Shown one piece after another: positions 6,615 to 14,871 of a stretch of 45,226 nucleotides of DNA. Position numbers and translations under genes: made by a program. The DNA lies in contig ONKP01000013.1 in assembly GCA_900318405.1 (NCBI GenBank), positions 1 through 45,226 of the forward strand, written 5' to 3'. The stretch's first letter is position 1. Each line of letters opens with the position of its first letter. Below the pieces are notes generated by a model. That model did no database searches, was not told the origin of the DNA, and saw nothing but the letters and a program-made list of their open reading frames with translations. The stretch is from an uncultured Eubacteriales bacterium. Lineage in GTDB: Bacteria > Bacillota > Clostridia > Lachnospirales > Lachnospiraceae.

Positions 6615-9131
6615 TCAGTCCGCCTCCATGAAATACATCCGCGAACACCCGTCCGCGAAATACCTCGTATTTTCATTGTATCCGGTACCCGCGTAGCCCG
6701 GCGCCAGCTTCACGCCCGCATCCATCAGCAGCCGTCCCGAGGCCCGCACCTCCTCCTGCTCGCCCGGCATAGTGACGAAATCAGCGATCAGCCGGTGCAG
6801 GAACGAACCCGGCTTCACGTGAACGGGTGAAGCCGTATTCACGAGATCCCCGAAGCTCCGGATATCCCGCTTCTGCTCCAGACTGTAAAAATGATACCGC
6901 AGCCCACCGTCAAGTCCCCTGGCGCGGAACTGCTCAAACGGAGCGTTCGGCACTGCTTTTTCCTGCAGGATCATGCCGACTGCTTTTTTCCTGTCCGGTG
7001 CGACGCAGGTCCACTCGTGAATCCGTCCTGTCCTTCCGCGGTAAAAATCACCGTTCTGCAGCACATCGCGCCACGCCTTGTACAGAAGGATCTTCTCCTT
7101 CAGTTCCTGAAATTCACGGTGATCCATGTCACAGAGATTCATTTCGCATCCGAAAACGCCAAAGACAGCTACATTAAAGCGCGTATCCAGCGGCGTCTCC
7201 CGCAGCGTCTGATGATTGGGACTCGCCGATACGTGTGCGCTGACCACGGACATCGGATAGCCATAGGAATATCCCTCCTGGATGGTGCTGCGTTCCACCG
7301 GATCCGTATCATCGCTCGCCCAGATCTGCGGGCAGCAGCACAGCACGCCCAGATCGAACCGGCAGCCGCCTGACGCGCATCCTTCGAAGAGGATGTGCGG
7401 GAATTTTTCCGTCAGGGTCTTCAGCATGCGATAGTATCCGAGGATGTACCGGTGCGCCGTCTCACCCTGGCACTCCGCGTCATCCCGCTGCGACGCGAGC
7501 CACGGCGAATAGACATCACTCATCACGCGGTTCATATCCCACTTCACGTAGTTGATGTCTGCTGAAGAGAACACATCACTCATGCAGCCGATCATGTAGT
7601 CGACGACTTCGGGATTGGCCAGGTCGAGCAGCATCTGATGTCTTCCCTCCGCGTGCTGCCGTCCCGGGATCTGCATCGCCCAGTCCGGATGCGCCCGGTA
7701 GAGATCGCTGTTGGCGCTGATCATCTCCGGCTCCACCCACAGGCCGAAGTCCATGCCGAGTGCGTGAATTTTGTCCGCCAGACCCTTCAGGCCGTCCGGC
7801 AGCTTTTTCTTATTGACCGTCCAGTCGCCGAGTGCCTGCGTGTCGTCATCTCTGGTCCCGAACCAACCGTCATCCATGACGAAAAGCTCGATGCCCGCAT
7901 CCTTTCCGGCCTTTGCGAGCCGCAGCAGCTTTTTCTCGTCGAATTTAAAATAAGCTGCTTCCCAGCTGTTGAGAAGCACGGGGCGCGCCTTGTGCTTCCA
8001 CTCGCCGCGGACAATATGCTCGCGAACGAAATGATGCATGTGCAGGCTCATCCCGGTGAATCCGCTGCCCGACCAGGTCATAACGGCTTCCGGCGCCTCG
8101 AAGATCTCTCCCGGCAGCAGCTGCCAGGAAAAGCCCTCCGGATTGATGCCCGTGAGGAATCGGGTCTTGCCAAACCGGCTCACTTCCGCCGACTCATAGT
8201 GATTGCCGCTGTAAATCAGGTTGATGCCATAGCATCCGCCGGCGGTTTCCGATGTTCCTTCCGGATAGAGCATGACAAACGGATTGCAGGCATTGGAAGA
8301 AATGCCGGCTGTGGTACTGCTGACCACACGGCCGCCGCTGATATCCAGCTCATGGCGTTGCATCTCTCGCGCCCAGGCACCGGTAAAGACAGACATTTTG
8401 TATCCGGCCGTCTCGAAATCCAGCTGCGCGCTGAGCAGCCGCCGGATCTGGATTTTTCCGCTTCCGCAGTTGATGAGCTTCACCGTTCTGGTGATCACAT
8501 CGCAGTCCTCAAATACGTAGTAATGAAGCTCAAGCCGGCAGTCCCCCGACGCCTCCCGGAGTGTCACGACGAGCTGCTCCACTTTTCCGTGCGCCGGATT
8601 CGCAGATACAGGCGATGCGTCCGTCAGTGCTGTTTCCGCAGGCTCCTCTTTCCCGTCCGACGCATCTGCAGATACAGCCGATGCATTCGTCAGCGTTGTT
8701 TCCGCATGCTCAGCTTTCCCGTCTGCAGGATCGGCATAAGAGGAAGGCAGGGTCTCCAGCGGCTCCTTGCCCTCTCTGATCTCCGAACTCTCATAGAGAA
8801 AGTCCGACGTCCGACCGCCGTCAGCATGGATCAGCGAGATCATCGTATCCCGCAGGTCTCCCTTCCCTGTCGTAGAGATCTCGGAGCGCAGATCTTCCAT
8901 GCAAAGGCTCTGATGCTCCTCATCCCAGGAAATCGCATTGCCCTGCGGAAATTCTCTCTTTTCTCCGAGCGCCTCCGCGTCCTCCTGAATTTCCTCATCC
9001 GTCTTCTCTGCAGGATCCCCGAGTGAAGCCCCGTAGTACAGATGCTCCAGATGGCCCTCCGGCAGCACGCGGAACATATATGTCGTATCCGGTGTGTCCA
9101 GCGTAAATACACGATCCGCAATCCTGATCAT
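6615..9131 (-). CDS. Alpha-galactosidase, GH36
   Basis: It hydrolyses terminal alpha-1,6-galactosyl residues of melibiose or raffinose-type sugars. The 838-residue protein has the GH36 layout of N-terminal beta-sandwich, TIM barrel and C-terminal beta domain. The nucleophile motif YVKWDMNR puts the catalytic Asp at 532. CASGGCRFD and SDDTDP (about 606-611) supply the acid/base region, and FVMDDGWFGTRDDD marks the barrel. No signal peptide is seen, so it acts in the cytosol on imported sugar. About 100 residues longer than usual, it carries a low-complexity insertion near residues 130-185 encoded by three 66-bp tandem units (8582-8735). It follows the GPH symporter gene by 39 bp, probably in one transcript. 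Confidence 0.95.
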   Translation of the reverse strand: MIRIADRVFTLDTPDTTYMFRVLPEGHLEHLYYGASLGDPAEKTDEEIQEDAEALGEKREFPQGNAISWDEEHQSLCMEDLRSEISTTGKGDLRDTMISLIHADGGRTSDFLYESSEIREGKEPLETLPSSYADPADGKAEHAETTLTNASAVSADASDGKEEPAETALTDASPVSANPAHGKVEQLVVTLREASGDCRLELHYYVFEDCDVITRTVKLINCGSGKIQIRRLLSAQLDFETAGYKMSVFTGAWAREMQRHELDISGGRVVSSTTAGISSNACNPFVMLYPEGTSETAGGCYGINLIYSGNHYESAEVSRFGKTRFLTGINPEGFSWQLLPGEIFEAPEAVMTWSGSGFTGMSLHMHHFVREHIVRGEWKHKARPVLLNSWEAAYFKFDEKKLLRLAKAGKDAGIELFVMDDGWFGTRDDDTQALGDWTVNKKKLPDGLKGLADKIHALGMDFGLWVEPEMISANSDLYRAHPDWAMQIPGRQHAEGRHQMLLDLANPEVVDYMIGCMSDVFSSADINYVKWDMNRVMSDVYSPWLASQRDDAECQGETAHRYILGYYRMLKTLTEKFPHILFEGCASGGCRFDLGVLCCCPQIWASDDTDPVERSTIQEGYSYGYPMSVVSAHVSASPNHQTLRETPLDTRFNVAVFGVFGCEMNLCDMDHREFQELKEKILLYKAWRDVLQNGDFYRGRTGRIHEWTCVAPDRKKAVGMILQEKAVPNAPFEQFRARGLDGGLRYHFYSLEQKRDIRSFGDLVNTASPVHVKPGSFLHRLIADFVTMPGEQEEVRASGRLLMDAGVKLAPGYAGTGYNENTRYFADGCSRMYFMEAD
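8582..8735 (-). repeat. 66-bp in-frame tandem repeat in the alpha-galactosidase gene
   Basis: The sequence CTTT(C/T)CCG recurs at 8582, 8648 and 8714, a 66-bp period (22 codons). Two full copies and a partial third encode Ala/Asp/Glu/Thr-rich units. The repeat keeps the frame and sits inside the N-terminal domain. Confidence 0.85.
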
Positions 9132-9170
9132 ATCCGCTTTTTATCTCCGTTCTTCATCTGTTTTTCTGAA

Positions 9171-10544
9171 TTACTTCTCCGCAATCTTTGCTTCGATCTC
9201 CTTCATCCGCTCATCGTTCAGGCTGTATTTTTTCCTGAAGACGATAAAAGCGATGATGAGAAGGATAACCGGCGGAACCGTCATCCACATATGCAGGCCG
9301 GTAATGGTTGCTGCGGACTGCACAGCGGCGTCATCCGTCTTGAGGCCGATCCAGTCGATCGCACAGCCGGACAGGAAGGCAGCTACACCGGAAGCCAGCT
9401 TTACCGTAAAGGTCTGCATGGAAAAAATAACCGACTCCTCACGTGTTCCGTTTTTCATCTGTCCGTAGTCAACGGTATCGGAAAGGAATACGGTCAGCAT
9501 GACGTTCAGAATGCCATAGCCGGCATAAACCATGATGCCCGGGATCAGAAGGATCAGCCAGACTTTTATATAGGCACCGGAGAATCCCATGGCGAGCAGA
9601 ATGATATATCCCGCGATCTGGATGATAATGCCGAGGGCAAACAGGCGGAGCTTCTCAACCTTCTTACGGATAGCCGGAATGGCCAGCATGCAGACAACCT
9701 GTGTGGCGAAGCAGACCGCCGTGAAAACACTGTACAGGTCTGTCTGTCCGAGGTCGAACTGGAAGAAATACAGGATCAGGTTACCGGTGATATCGATCGC
9801 CATGTACACGAGAATAACGGAGAGTACGATGATCATGGCCTGATCATTCCGGAACAGCGCCTTGAACATCTGTCCGATGCCGACCGATTTCGTATCTTCC
9901 GGCTTCTTTTCGGGTACATTGAGAACGAAGATGACCTCTGTCACAATGAAGACAACAGCAACCAGCAGTGCCCAGGTGCGGAAGCCCGGTTTATACAGAA
10001 CAAAGTTGCTCGTCAGCGCGGCCGTTCCCGAGAGGATCGGTACGACCGTCATCGTGAGGACCGTAGGTACCGCGTCGCCGATACCGGACGCCGAACGCGC
10101 CAGGGAGGAAAGCTGCTCCCTGTCTTTTCCGGGATTGGTGATCGCAGGGATCATGGACCAGAACGGAATATCCATCAGTGTATAGGTGACGCCCCAGGCA
10201 ATGTAAAATACGGCGAGCCATACCCGCATCGCACCGTCGGCCATATTGTCAGGGACGGCAAACAATGCGTAGACGATCACGGCGTTCATGATCGAACCCG
10301 TCAGGATCCACGGGCGATAGCGGCCCCAGCGGGTCTTGGTCTTCGCCACCACGATGCCCATGAATGGGTCATTGGCGGCATCGAAGATTCTCGCGCCCAT
10401 CAGCACAGCGCCGATAAATGTAGCGCTCATGCCGAGTACCGTATTGTAATAGTAGAGTACATAGCTGTTCACCAGCATGTACACGATATCCTTGCCAAAT
10501 GCCCCGAGGCAGAAGGCCAGCTTGTTACGCGCTTTGAGTTCCAT
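9171..10544 (-). CDS. GPH-family sugar:cation symporter (MelB-like)
   Basis: This 457-residue twelve-helix transporter is of the glycoside-pentoside-hexuronide family within the MFS fold, importing sugars with Na+ or H+. Diagnostic stretches are GARIFDAANDPFMG in helix 2 and the following cytosolic loop KTRWGRYRPWIL, plus DTVDYGQMKNGTREES in the second half. There is no fused IIA domain as in LacS. A CGGAGGA Shine-Dalgarno site precedes the ATG. Its position directly before a GH36 alpha-galactosidase and next to galK-galT makes an alpha-galactoside such as melibiose or raffinose the likely substrate (inference). A 168-bp gap separates it from the GT-B-like gene upstream, where I found no convincing promoter. 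Confidence 0.93.
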   Translation of the reverse strand: MELKARNKLAFCLGAFGKDIVYMLVNSYVLYYYNTVLGMSATFIGAVLMGARIFDAANDPFMGIVVAKTKTRWGRYRPWILTGSIMNAVIVYALFAVPDNMADGAMRVWLAVFYIAWGVTYTLMDIPFWSMIPAITNPGKDREQLSSLARSASGIGDAVPTVLTMTVVPILSGTAALTSNFVLYKPGFRTWALLVAVVFIVTEVIFVLNVPEKKPEDTKSVGIGQMFKALFRNDQAMIIVLSVILVYMAIDITGNLILYFFQFDLGQTDLYSVFTAVCFATQVVCMLAIPAIRKKVEKLRLFALGIIIQIAGYIILLAMGFSGAYIKVWLILLIPGIMVYAGYGILNVMLTVFLSDTVDYGQMKNGTREESVIFSMQTFTVKLASGVAAFLSGCAIDWIGLKTDDAAVQSAATITGLHMWMTVPPVILLIIAFIVFRKKYSLNDERMKEIEAKIAEK

Positions 10545-10712
10545 GTAGAAATCCTCCGTTCTCCTGTTTCATATTTCACAATGCTGCGCATGCCTGACTA
10601 TATGGTATTTGAGCTGTCACTCCGTGCTGCCCAGATCACCAATCATACACACGCCTGTGCAGACGTTCTGAAGCGGTTCTCACTACGGCTGTATAGTCGC
10701 CGATTCAATGCA

Positions 10713-12209
10713 TCAGTGTCCGCCCAGTATCCTCTTGCCAGCCTTCAGCTCAGCCGCGATCCTAACGGCTTTGAATCCACCGTCATAGATGCCCGCCTTT
10801 TTGTTGCTCATGATGCAGCTGCACATATTTTCGAACAGCACGCTGTCATCGAGGAACATATCCAGCATCTGATCCGTGTGATCGATATCCGGGCATTCCA
10901 GCGTTCCGTCGCCGATCTCCGCCGAATGGATGGCGCCCCACTTCTCATGTCCGCCGATATGCCGGATAAAAAGCTTCGGCACCGGGTAAAACGAGAGCTC
11001 CGACGGCTTTGTCACCAGCACATCCGCGCTCCGCATGAGAAGGTTTGTGCAGTAAACCGCTTCAAAAATATTTTCATGCCAGAAGACATGAACACCTTCG
11101 ATATCCGCCTGCAGCGCCTCGTCACAGAAGGCCTTTGTCTGCCCCCAATTATTGAAGTGCTTTTCCGTTACGGAAGAAAGCTCAGGAATATCATGTTCCA
11201 GCTCATGCCATACATTTTTGTAATCGCCCACGTTGATGTAGATCACGGCTCTGTGTTCCTTCACAGCCGGCATCAGGTGACGGATGATCGCGGCAAAAAT
11301 ATCTTTCTGGGCGCCCGCGCCACCGATCGTCAGCAGAAAACGCATCGGCTTTCCTTCTTTTTTTCGTGCGATGCGGTTCGTGCAGTCTGTCTCGATATTG
11401 TCCACGAATTCGGCGTCTACGTAATGTCCCGTATAGACGAGGCTGTCCGCCGGCATCGGCTTCAGTACCCTGTCACCGTCCATGCCGTTCAGGATCCGGT
11501 AACCCTGATAAGCGCTGTGCGTCTGCACCGTATGGACGGCTCCCTCGGCCAGATGAAGCGCCATCGGCCAGTTGTCCGGGATCGCGTTGACGACGTATTT
11601 CATGCCGGCGTGCAGTGCCGCCTGCGCAGGCCATACATGCGTACCGATGACCGGGATATCCTTCGGAACGTTCCGGAAGACGGGTGCCATGATCTCGGCA
11701 TTTTTCTGATCGGATGCATTATAGGTGAGTTTGCGGAACCCCTCGTAATTCACGGGCTCCCACACGACACGATTGAACAGCGCACTCTTCTGCGAGATTC
11801 TCGATCCCATAGAATACAGGTCGTTCTGCGCACCGATCACCTTCGTACACGCCGTCTGCGGATAGGAATTCAGATCCATCCAGTACGGTCTGTAGCCCAG
11901 CGCAGCCGCGCAGCTGGCGATCGCCATGGAAATCCTGTAGTGGCCGAAGCCCATCCGGATATTACCGACGATCATGCCTCTCTCCGTGTCAAATTCGGCA
12001 TCGCCCTTTTCCTCACTGCTGCTGACCAGGCGGACCTCCTTTGCGCCGAACGCCGGTCCGATCACGTCATTATTTTTGAGAATGGTCGGATACGAGGCAT
12101 CCTCATCGCTTCCGAATTTTTTCACATAACGTTCTTTGGAGGCGCAGGCCGAACGATAGGCGGCCTCGCTGATCCTGTTTCCAAAAATTTCTCTGGCTCT
12201 GTCTTCCAT
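10713..12209 (-). CDS. Uncharacterised GT-B-like protein linked to TetR
   Basis: I do not recognise a named family with certainty. The 498-residue soluble protein has features of GT-B glycosyltransferases of the MurG/MGDG-synthase type. These are GNIRMGFGHYRISMAIAS near residue 90 (a Gly-rich loop with GH followed by a helix), FLLTIGGAGAQKDIFAA near the domain junction, and SADVLVTKPSELSFYPVP followed by HEKWGA, like the nucleotide-sugar site of GT28 enzymes. The ATG at 12209 has an AGGTGAG ribosome site and lies 19 bases after the TetR stop, so it is co-transcribed with the regulator. A longer in-frame start at 12254 would overlap TetR. The role is unknown; glycan or glycolipid synthesis is only a guess. 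Confidence 0.75.
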   Translation of the reverse strand: MEDRAREIFGNRISEAAYRSACASKERYVKKFGSDEDASYPTILKNNDVIGPAFGAKEVRLVSSSEEKGDAEFDTERGMIVGNIRMGFGHYRISMAIASCAAALGYRPYWMDLNSYPQTACTKVIGAQNDLYSMGSRISQKSALFNRVVWEPVNYEGFRKLTYNASDQKNAEIMAPVFRNVPKDIPVIGTHVWPAQAALHAGMKYVVNAIPDNWPMALHLAEGAVHTVQTHSAYQGYRILNGMDGDRVLKPMPADSLVYTGHYVDAEFVDNIETDCTNRIARKKEGKPMRFLLTIGGAGAQKDIFAAIIRHLMPAVKEHRAVIYINVGDYKNVWHELEHDIPELSSVTEKHFNNWGQTKAFCDEALQADIEGVHVFWHENIFEAVYCTNLLMRSADVLVTKPSELSFYPVPKLFIRHIGGHEKWGAIHSAEIGDGTLECPDIDHTDQMLDMFLDDSVLFENMCSCIMSNKKAGIYDGGFKAVRIAAELKAGKRILGGH

Positions 12210-12228
12210 TTCTCTCACCTTTCCTGCC

Positions 12229-12840
12229 TCATGCTTCGCGGATAACGATACCATCGATCAGAATGTTCACGACTTCCTCGAGTGCACGGTTGTAGGTAAT
12301 CCCGTTTTCCACGAGAACGTCGCGCTGGAAAAACTGCTCCAGCGTTGCCTCGAACATCGTCTTGAACACCGGAATGGAAACCCGGCGGATTTTCCCCTCT
12401 TTCATGCCCTTCCTGAGAAGTTCAATCGTTGGTTCCCAGCCGCTCTCCAGGCCTTCCTGCACTTTCGTGTACACATCCGGATATTTGTCCTTCAGTACAT
12501 AGAGCTTGCGGAAATCAACTGTCTGATACTGTTCCGGCATGGCGCCGAGCAGCTTCCTGAGTTTTTCCACCGTCTCCAGTTCGGGATCATCGTAAATTTC
12601 CTTCTCCGTCTCCTTGATCGAGCGAAATACGTATTCCGCCATGGAACGCAGGAGTGATCCCTTGTCCGGAAAGACCGCATAGATCGTTTTTTTACTTCTG
12701 TGAATCAGCGCCGCCAGCTCATCCATGGTAAATTTCAGTCCATTCCGGTTGAAAAGCACAATGGTTCCATCCAGAATGTCCTTCCGCACGGCAGTCTCCG
12801 TGGAAGTTTTCAGCGTTCTTCTTTCTTCCTGCTTCTGCAT
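12229..12840 (-). CDS. TetR/AcrR-family transcriptional regulator
   Basis: This is a 203-residue regulator. The N-terminal helix-turn-helix is visible as GLKFTMDELAALIHRSKKTIYAVFPDKGSLL (about residues 34-64; quoted here only as a landmark: FTMDELA..SKKTIYAVF). The C-terminal ligand domain ends with EQFFQRDVLVENG. An AAAGGAAAAAG ribosome site precedes the ATG at 12840. The promoter at 12945-12974 is flanked by two near-identical inverted repeats with GAAACT/AGTTTC half-sites, strongly suggesting autoregulation. It is followed at 19 bp by the GT-B-like gene. Whether it also controls the galactoside genes is not shown; no matching operator was seen in front of galK or the symporter. The inducer is unknown. 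Confidence 0.9.
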   Translation of the reverse strand: MQKQEERRTLKTSTETAVRKDILDGTIVLFNRNGLKFTMDELAALIHRSKKTIYAVFPDKGSLLRSMAEYVFRSIKETEKEIYDDPELETVEKLRKLLGAMPEQYQTVDFRKLYVLKDKYPDVYTKVQEGLESGWEPTIELLRKGMKEGKIRRVSIPVFKTMFEATLEQFFQRDVLVENGITYNRALEEVVNILIDGIVIREA

Positions 12841-12906
12841 TCTTTTTCCTTTCCCGGTTCAGCTGCACTTTTTCCCGCCTGACGGATCAGCTTTCACCCG
12901 TCGTTC

Positions 12907-12934
12907 GGAAACTATATTTGTTAATTCAGTTTCC
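12907..12934. promoter_or_regulatory. TetR operator 1
   Basis: Inverted half-sites GGAAACT (12907-12913) and AGTTTCC (12928-12934) are spaced so that the half-sites start 21 bp apart. The site lies just downstream of the -10 box, over the likely transcription start. It shares half-site, spacing and AT-rich centre with the site at 12974-13001. Confidence 0.8.
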
Positions 12935-12944
12935 TTATGAGACC

Positions 12945-12974
12945 ATTATAGTCCTGTTGTTCCAGGCGATTCAA
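12945..12974 (-). promoter_or_regulatory. Promoter of the tetR-GT-B operon
   Basis: Minus-strand -35 TTGAAT (12969-12974), an 18-bp spacer and a perfect -10 TATAAT (12945-12950). It is placed exactly between the two operators. Confidence 0.82.
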
Positions 12975-13001
12975 GAAACTAAATTCACAATTTCAGTTTC
13001 C
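12974..13001. promoter_or_regulatory. TetR operator 2
   Basis: Half-sites GAAACT (12975-12980) and AGTTTCC (12995-13001) have the same spacing as operator 1; centres are 67 bp apart. The site abuts the -35 box on its upstream side. Confidence 0.8.
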
Positions 13002-13023
13002 AAAATTTGTGCACTTTGGGAGA

Positions 13024-13126
13024 AGGGATAAATGAGCTTCTCGGATTTTATCCAGTTATCGCGGCGTTCGCCGCACCTCATCAGCATACTTTGCATGTGT
13101 GAGGGTGAGGCTGAATCCTCGCATAA
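13024..13126 (-). repeat. Terminator-linked stem-loop repeat, copy 3
   Basis: A diverged copy. The core TTATCGCGGCGTTCGCC matches copies 1 and 2. The first hairpin is GGATAAA (13026-13032) / TTTATCC (13047-13053). The second is a longer imperfect hairpin with CCTCA/TGAGG arms, closer to copy 4. On the minus strand it begins in the U-tract of the terminator at 13125-13160. Confidence 0.72.
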
Positions 13127-13160
13127 AAAGAAGACCCACAGACAGTTTATCTGTCCACGG
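13125..13160 (-). terminator. Terminator of the 93-residue protein gene
   Basis: Minus strand: stem CCGTGGACAG / CTGTCTGTGG (10 pairs, three of them G-T), loop ATAAA, then GTCTTCTTTTTA. It lies about 85 bp after the gene's stop codon. Confidence 0.65.
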
Positions 13161-13243
13161 ATCTCCTGTAATGTGAAGCACCACATCACGATTTCTTCTG
13201 TGATCATTTTTATGATCTTCCCAGTATCATTTCCTTCACAGCA

Positions 13244-13525
13244 TCATTTCTTATAGTCTTCCAGATTGATCTGCTCCGTCGTCTGCGGATCGTTGCTCTC
13301 GGCATTGGCGATGAGCTGATTCAGCTGGACTTCCGTCCCGATAAATTCCGTCGCCATGCATTCATACACAGAATGCTCCGTGCGGAAAAGGAAAAGTCCG
13401 TCATCATATACGGTGGTGATCACCGGCGAAGTATGTACATACGTACCATTCTTATACTGTTTGCTCCCCGATACACAGCCAATGAGTTCCCCATTCTCAA
13501 TTTTCCAGTTTGTCAGTGTCATCAT
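13244..13525 (-). CDS. Small protein of unknown function
   Basis: This is a 93-residue acidic soluble protein I do not recognise. It is predicted mostly as beta strands: WKIENGELIGCVSGSK, YVHTSPVITTVYDDGLFLFRTEHSVYEC. The tail is Asn/Gln/Glu-rich (QLIANAESNDPQTTEQ). A GAGGAGATC ribosome site lies 6 bases before the second ATG (13522), which may be the real start (92 residues). Downstream are its own terminator and repeat copy 3. No partner gene is adjacent on its strand, so no job can be inferred. Confidence 0.75.
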   Translation of the reverse strand: MMTLTNWKIENGELIGCVSGSKQYKNGTYVHTSPVITTVYDDGLFLFRTEHSVYECMATEFIGTEVQLNQLIANAESNDPQTTEQINLEDYKK

Positions 13526-13608
13526 GATCTCCTCAGCTTCTTCCCTCGTTAACTATCTTACATGTTACGCCTGCAGTTTCCACTCCCCCGGGAACTGCAT
13601 TACTGCCT

Positions 13609-13659
13609 ATGATAAGGCCTTCGCGTGAAAAATCTGTGAACAGACAGATGCCTTATCAT
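13609..13659. repeat. Inverted repeat upstream of the PrsW-like gene
   Basis: Perfect 10-bp arms ATGATAAGGC (13609-13618) and GCCTTATCAT (13650-13659). Inside the right part is a nested ATCTGT (13632-13637) / ACAGAT (13644-13649) repeat. It lies about 70 bp before the start codon and could be an operator or an RNA hairpin. A likely promoter (TTGTCT or TTACAA with TATAGT near 13690) lies between, with non-ideal spacing. Confidence 0.5.
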
Positions 13660-13730
13660 TGCAATTGTCTTACAATAAATGTAAATTAAGTATAGTATCT
13701 GTTAACGCAAATTTCCACAGGAGATCACTT

Positions 13731-14468
13731 ATGTTTTTATTCGCGTATGCTCTTGCACTCCCCGTCTTTCAGATCGTTTTGTTCTATGCCATCGTCGCTT
13801 TTCTGCCGGCAATCCTGCTGCTGCGATATGTCTACAAGCAGGACGCCATAGAAAAGGAGCCGGGATATCTGCTCTGGCAGCTGATCCTCCTCGGAGCTCT
13901 CGCCGGTTTTCTATCCATGATCCTGGAATCCGTCGGAGACAGGCTCATTAAGAGCTCTCCTCTTGATCCGGCCAGCATAACCTATCAGGTCGTCTATTAC
14001 TTCTGCGTCGTTGGTATGGTCGAAGAGGGAACCAAATATATTCTCATGGCATCCCGCACATGGCGTGACCCGAATTTCAACTTCCGTTTCGACGGTATCG
14101 TGTATGCCGTCTTTACCTCCCTCGGATTTGCCGCCATGGAGAATCTGCTCTACATCATCAATTACGGGGTTTCCGTAGCACCTTCCCGCGCACTGCTCTC
14201 CATCCCGGGACACATGGCATTTGCCGTGCTGTTCGGCGTATTTTACGGACGGGCAAAGCTCGCCCACGACCTCGGCCATAAGGTGCGTCAGGTTGCCGAC
14301 CTTGTGATCGGCTATGTACTCGCCGTATGCCTGCACGGGACCTATGATACATGCGCCTCTCTCGGCAATGCGGCCTCCACGCTCGTCTTCGTGGCTGTCA
14401 TTGTCATCGTCTATCTCCTCTGCTTCATCGTTGTCAGAAATGAGGCAAGATCAGACCGGCGCGTGTAA
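13731..14468 (+). CDS. PrsW-family intramembrane metalloprotease
   Basis: This 245-residue multi-pass membrane protein is of the PrsW type, the family that in Bacillus cleaves the anti-sigma factor RsiW at site 1. Motifs expected for the family are present in order: VEEGTKY after a membrane helix (Glu-Glu-x-x-Lys), GFAAMENLLYIIN (Glu-Asn), HMAFAVLFGVFYG and LHGTYDTC (His and Asp, presumed metal ligands). I choose ATG 13731, which has AGGAGATCACTT directly before it; an in-frame ATG at 13659 has no ribosome site. No anti-sigma factor is nearby, so the substrate is unknown. Confidence 0.9.
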   Translation: MFLFAYALALPVFQIVLFYAIVAFLPAILLLRYVYKQDAIEKEPGYLLWQLILLGALAGFLSMILESVGDRLIKSSPLDPASITYQVVYYFCVVGMVEEGTKYILMASRTWRDPNFNFRFDGIVYAVFTSLGFAAMENLLYIINYGVSVAPSRALLSIPGHMAFAVLFGVFYGRAKLAHDLGHKVRQVADLVIGYVLAVCLHGTYDTCASLGNAASTLVFVAVIVIVYLLCFIVVRNEARSDRRV

Positions 14469-14871
14469 TTTAGAAAAACTTTATCTGCAAGACATAGAAA
14501 AATCACAAAAACATTTCGTAAAACTCTTTTCAATTTTGTTTTTTTATGGTAATGCTAGATACAGATGTTTTGTTCAGTGTATTTAATTACACACATCAAT
14601 ACTTACTTACAAATACTTCCCATATTTTCATCGCATGGTATGAACGCTGCGTGTACGGCGGCGCGATCTGTTGACACAGATTCATCCGGTCAACGCAGAC
14701 CGTCAGCGTCCTGAAGCGGATAGCATCACGCAGTTTAGCTAAAGATATATTGTACAGAACGGGCTCATATAGAGTCAGCCCCTGACAAATCGATAGCCGT
14801 CATATATGCACTGCTGACAATGACATCTAAGGGAAGACACACAGGCAGAAAGGCAGCAGGAGGTTTTAAAC
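14469..14871. other. 403-bp intergenic region before the XRE gene
   Basis: It contains an AT-rich left half without clear features. On the right is the inverted repeat ATCTGT-TGAC-ACAGAT (14666-14681), overlapping TTGAC (14671-14675) / GTCAA (14689-14693), and a GGGCT/AGCCC pair near 14762. The ATCTGT/ACAGAT half-sites also occur upstream of the PrsW-like gene. No open frame with a ribosome site was seen; promoter elements are not clear. Confidence 0.45.

Larger units (their letters stand above)
12841..13243. other. Intergenic region: TetR promoter/operators, repeat copy 3, terminator
   Basis: This 403-bp stretch holds, from left to right, the TetR ribosome site and leader, operator 1, the promoter, operator 2, stem-loop repeat copy 3 and the terminator of the 93-residue protein gene, each listed separately. 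I see no further open frame with a ribosome site. Confidence 0.7.

Noticed and set aside
9042..12245. Open frame of about 1067 codons on the plus strand
   Set aside because: It lies opposite the alpha-galactosidase start, the symporter and the GT-B-like gene, all of which have family motifs and ribosome sites. The translation is His/Arg-rich and matches nothing; it is a mirror of high-GC codon use.
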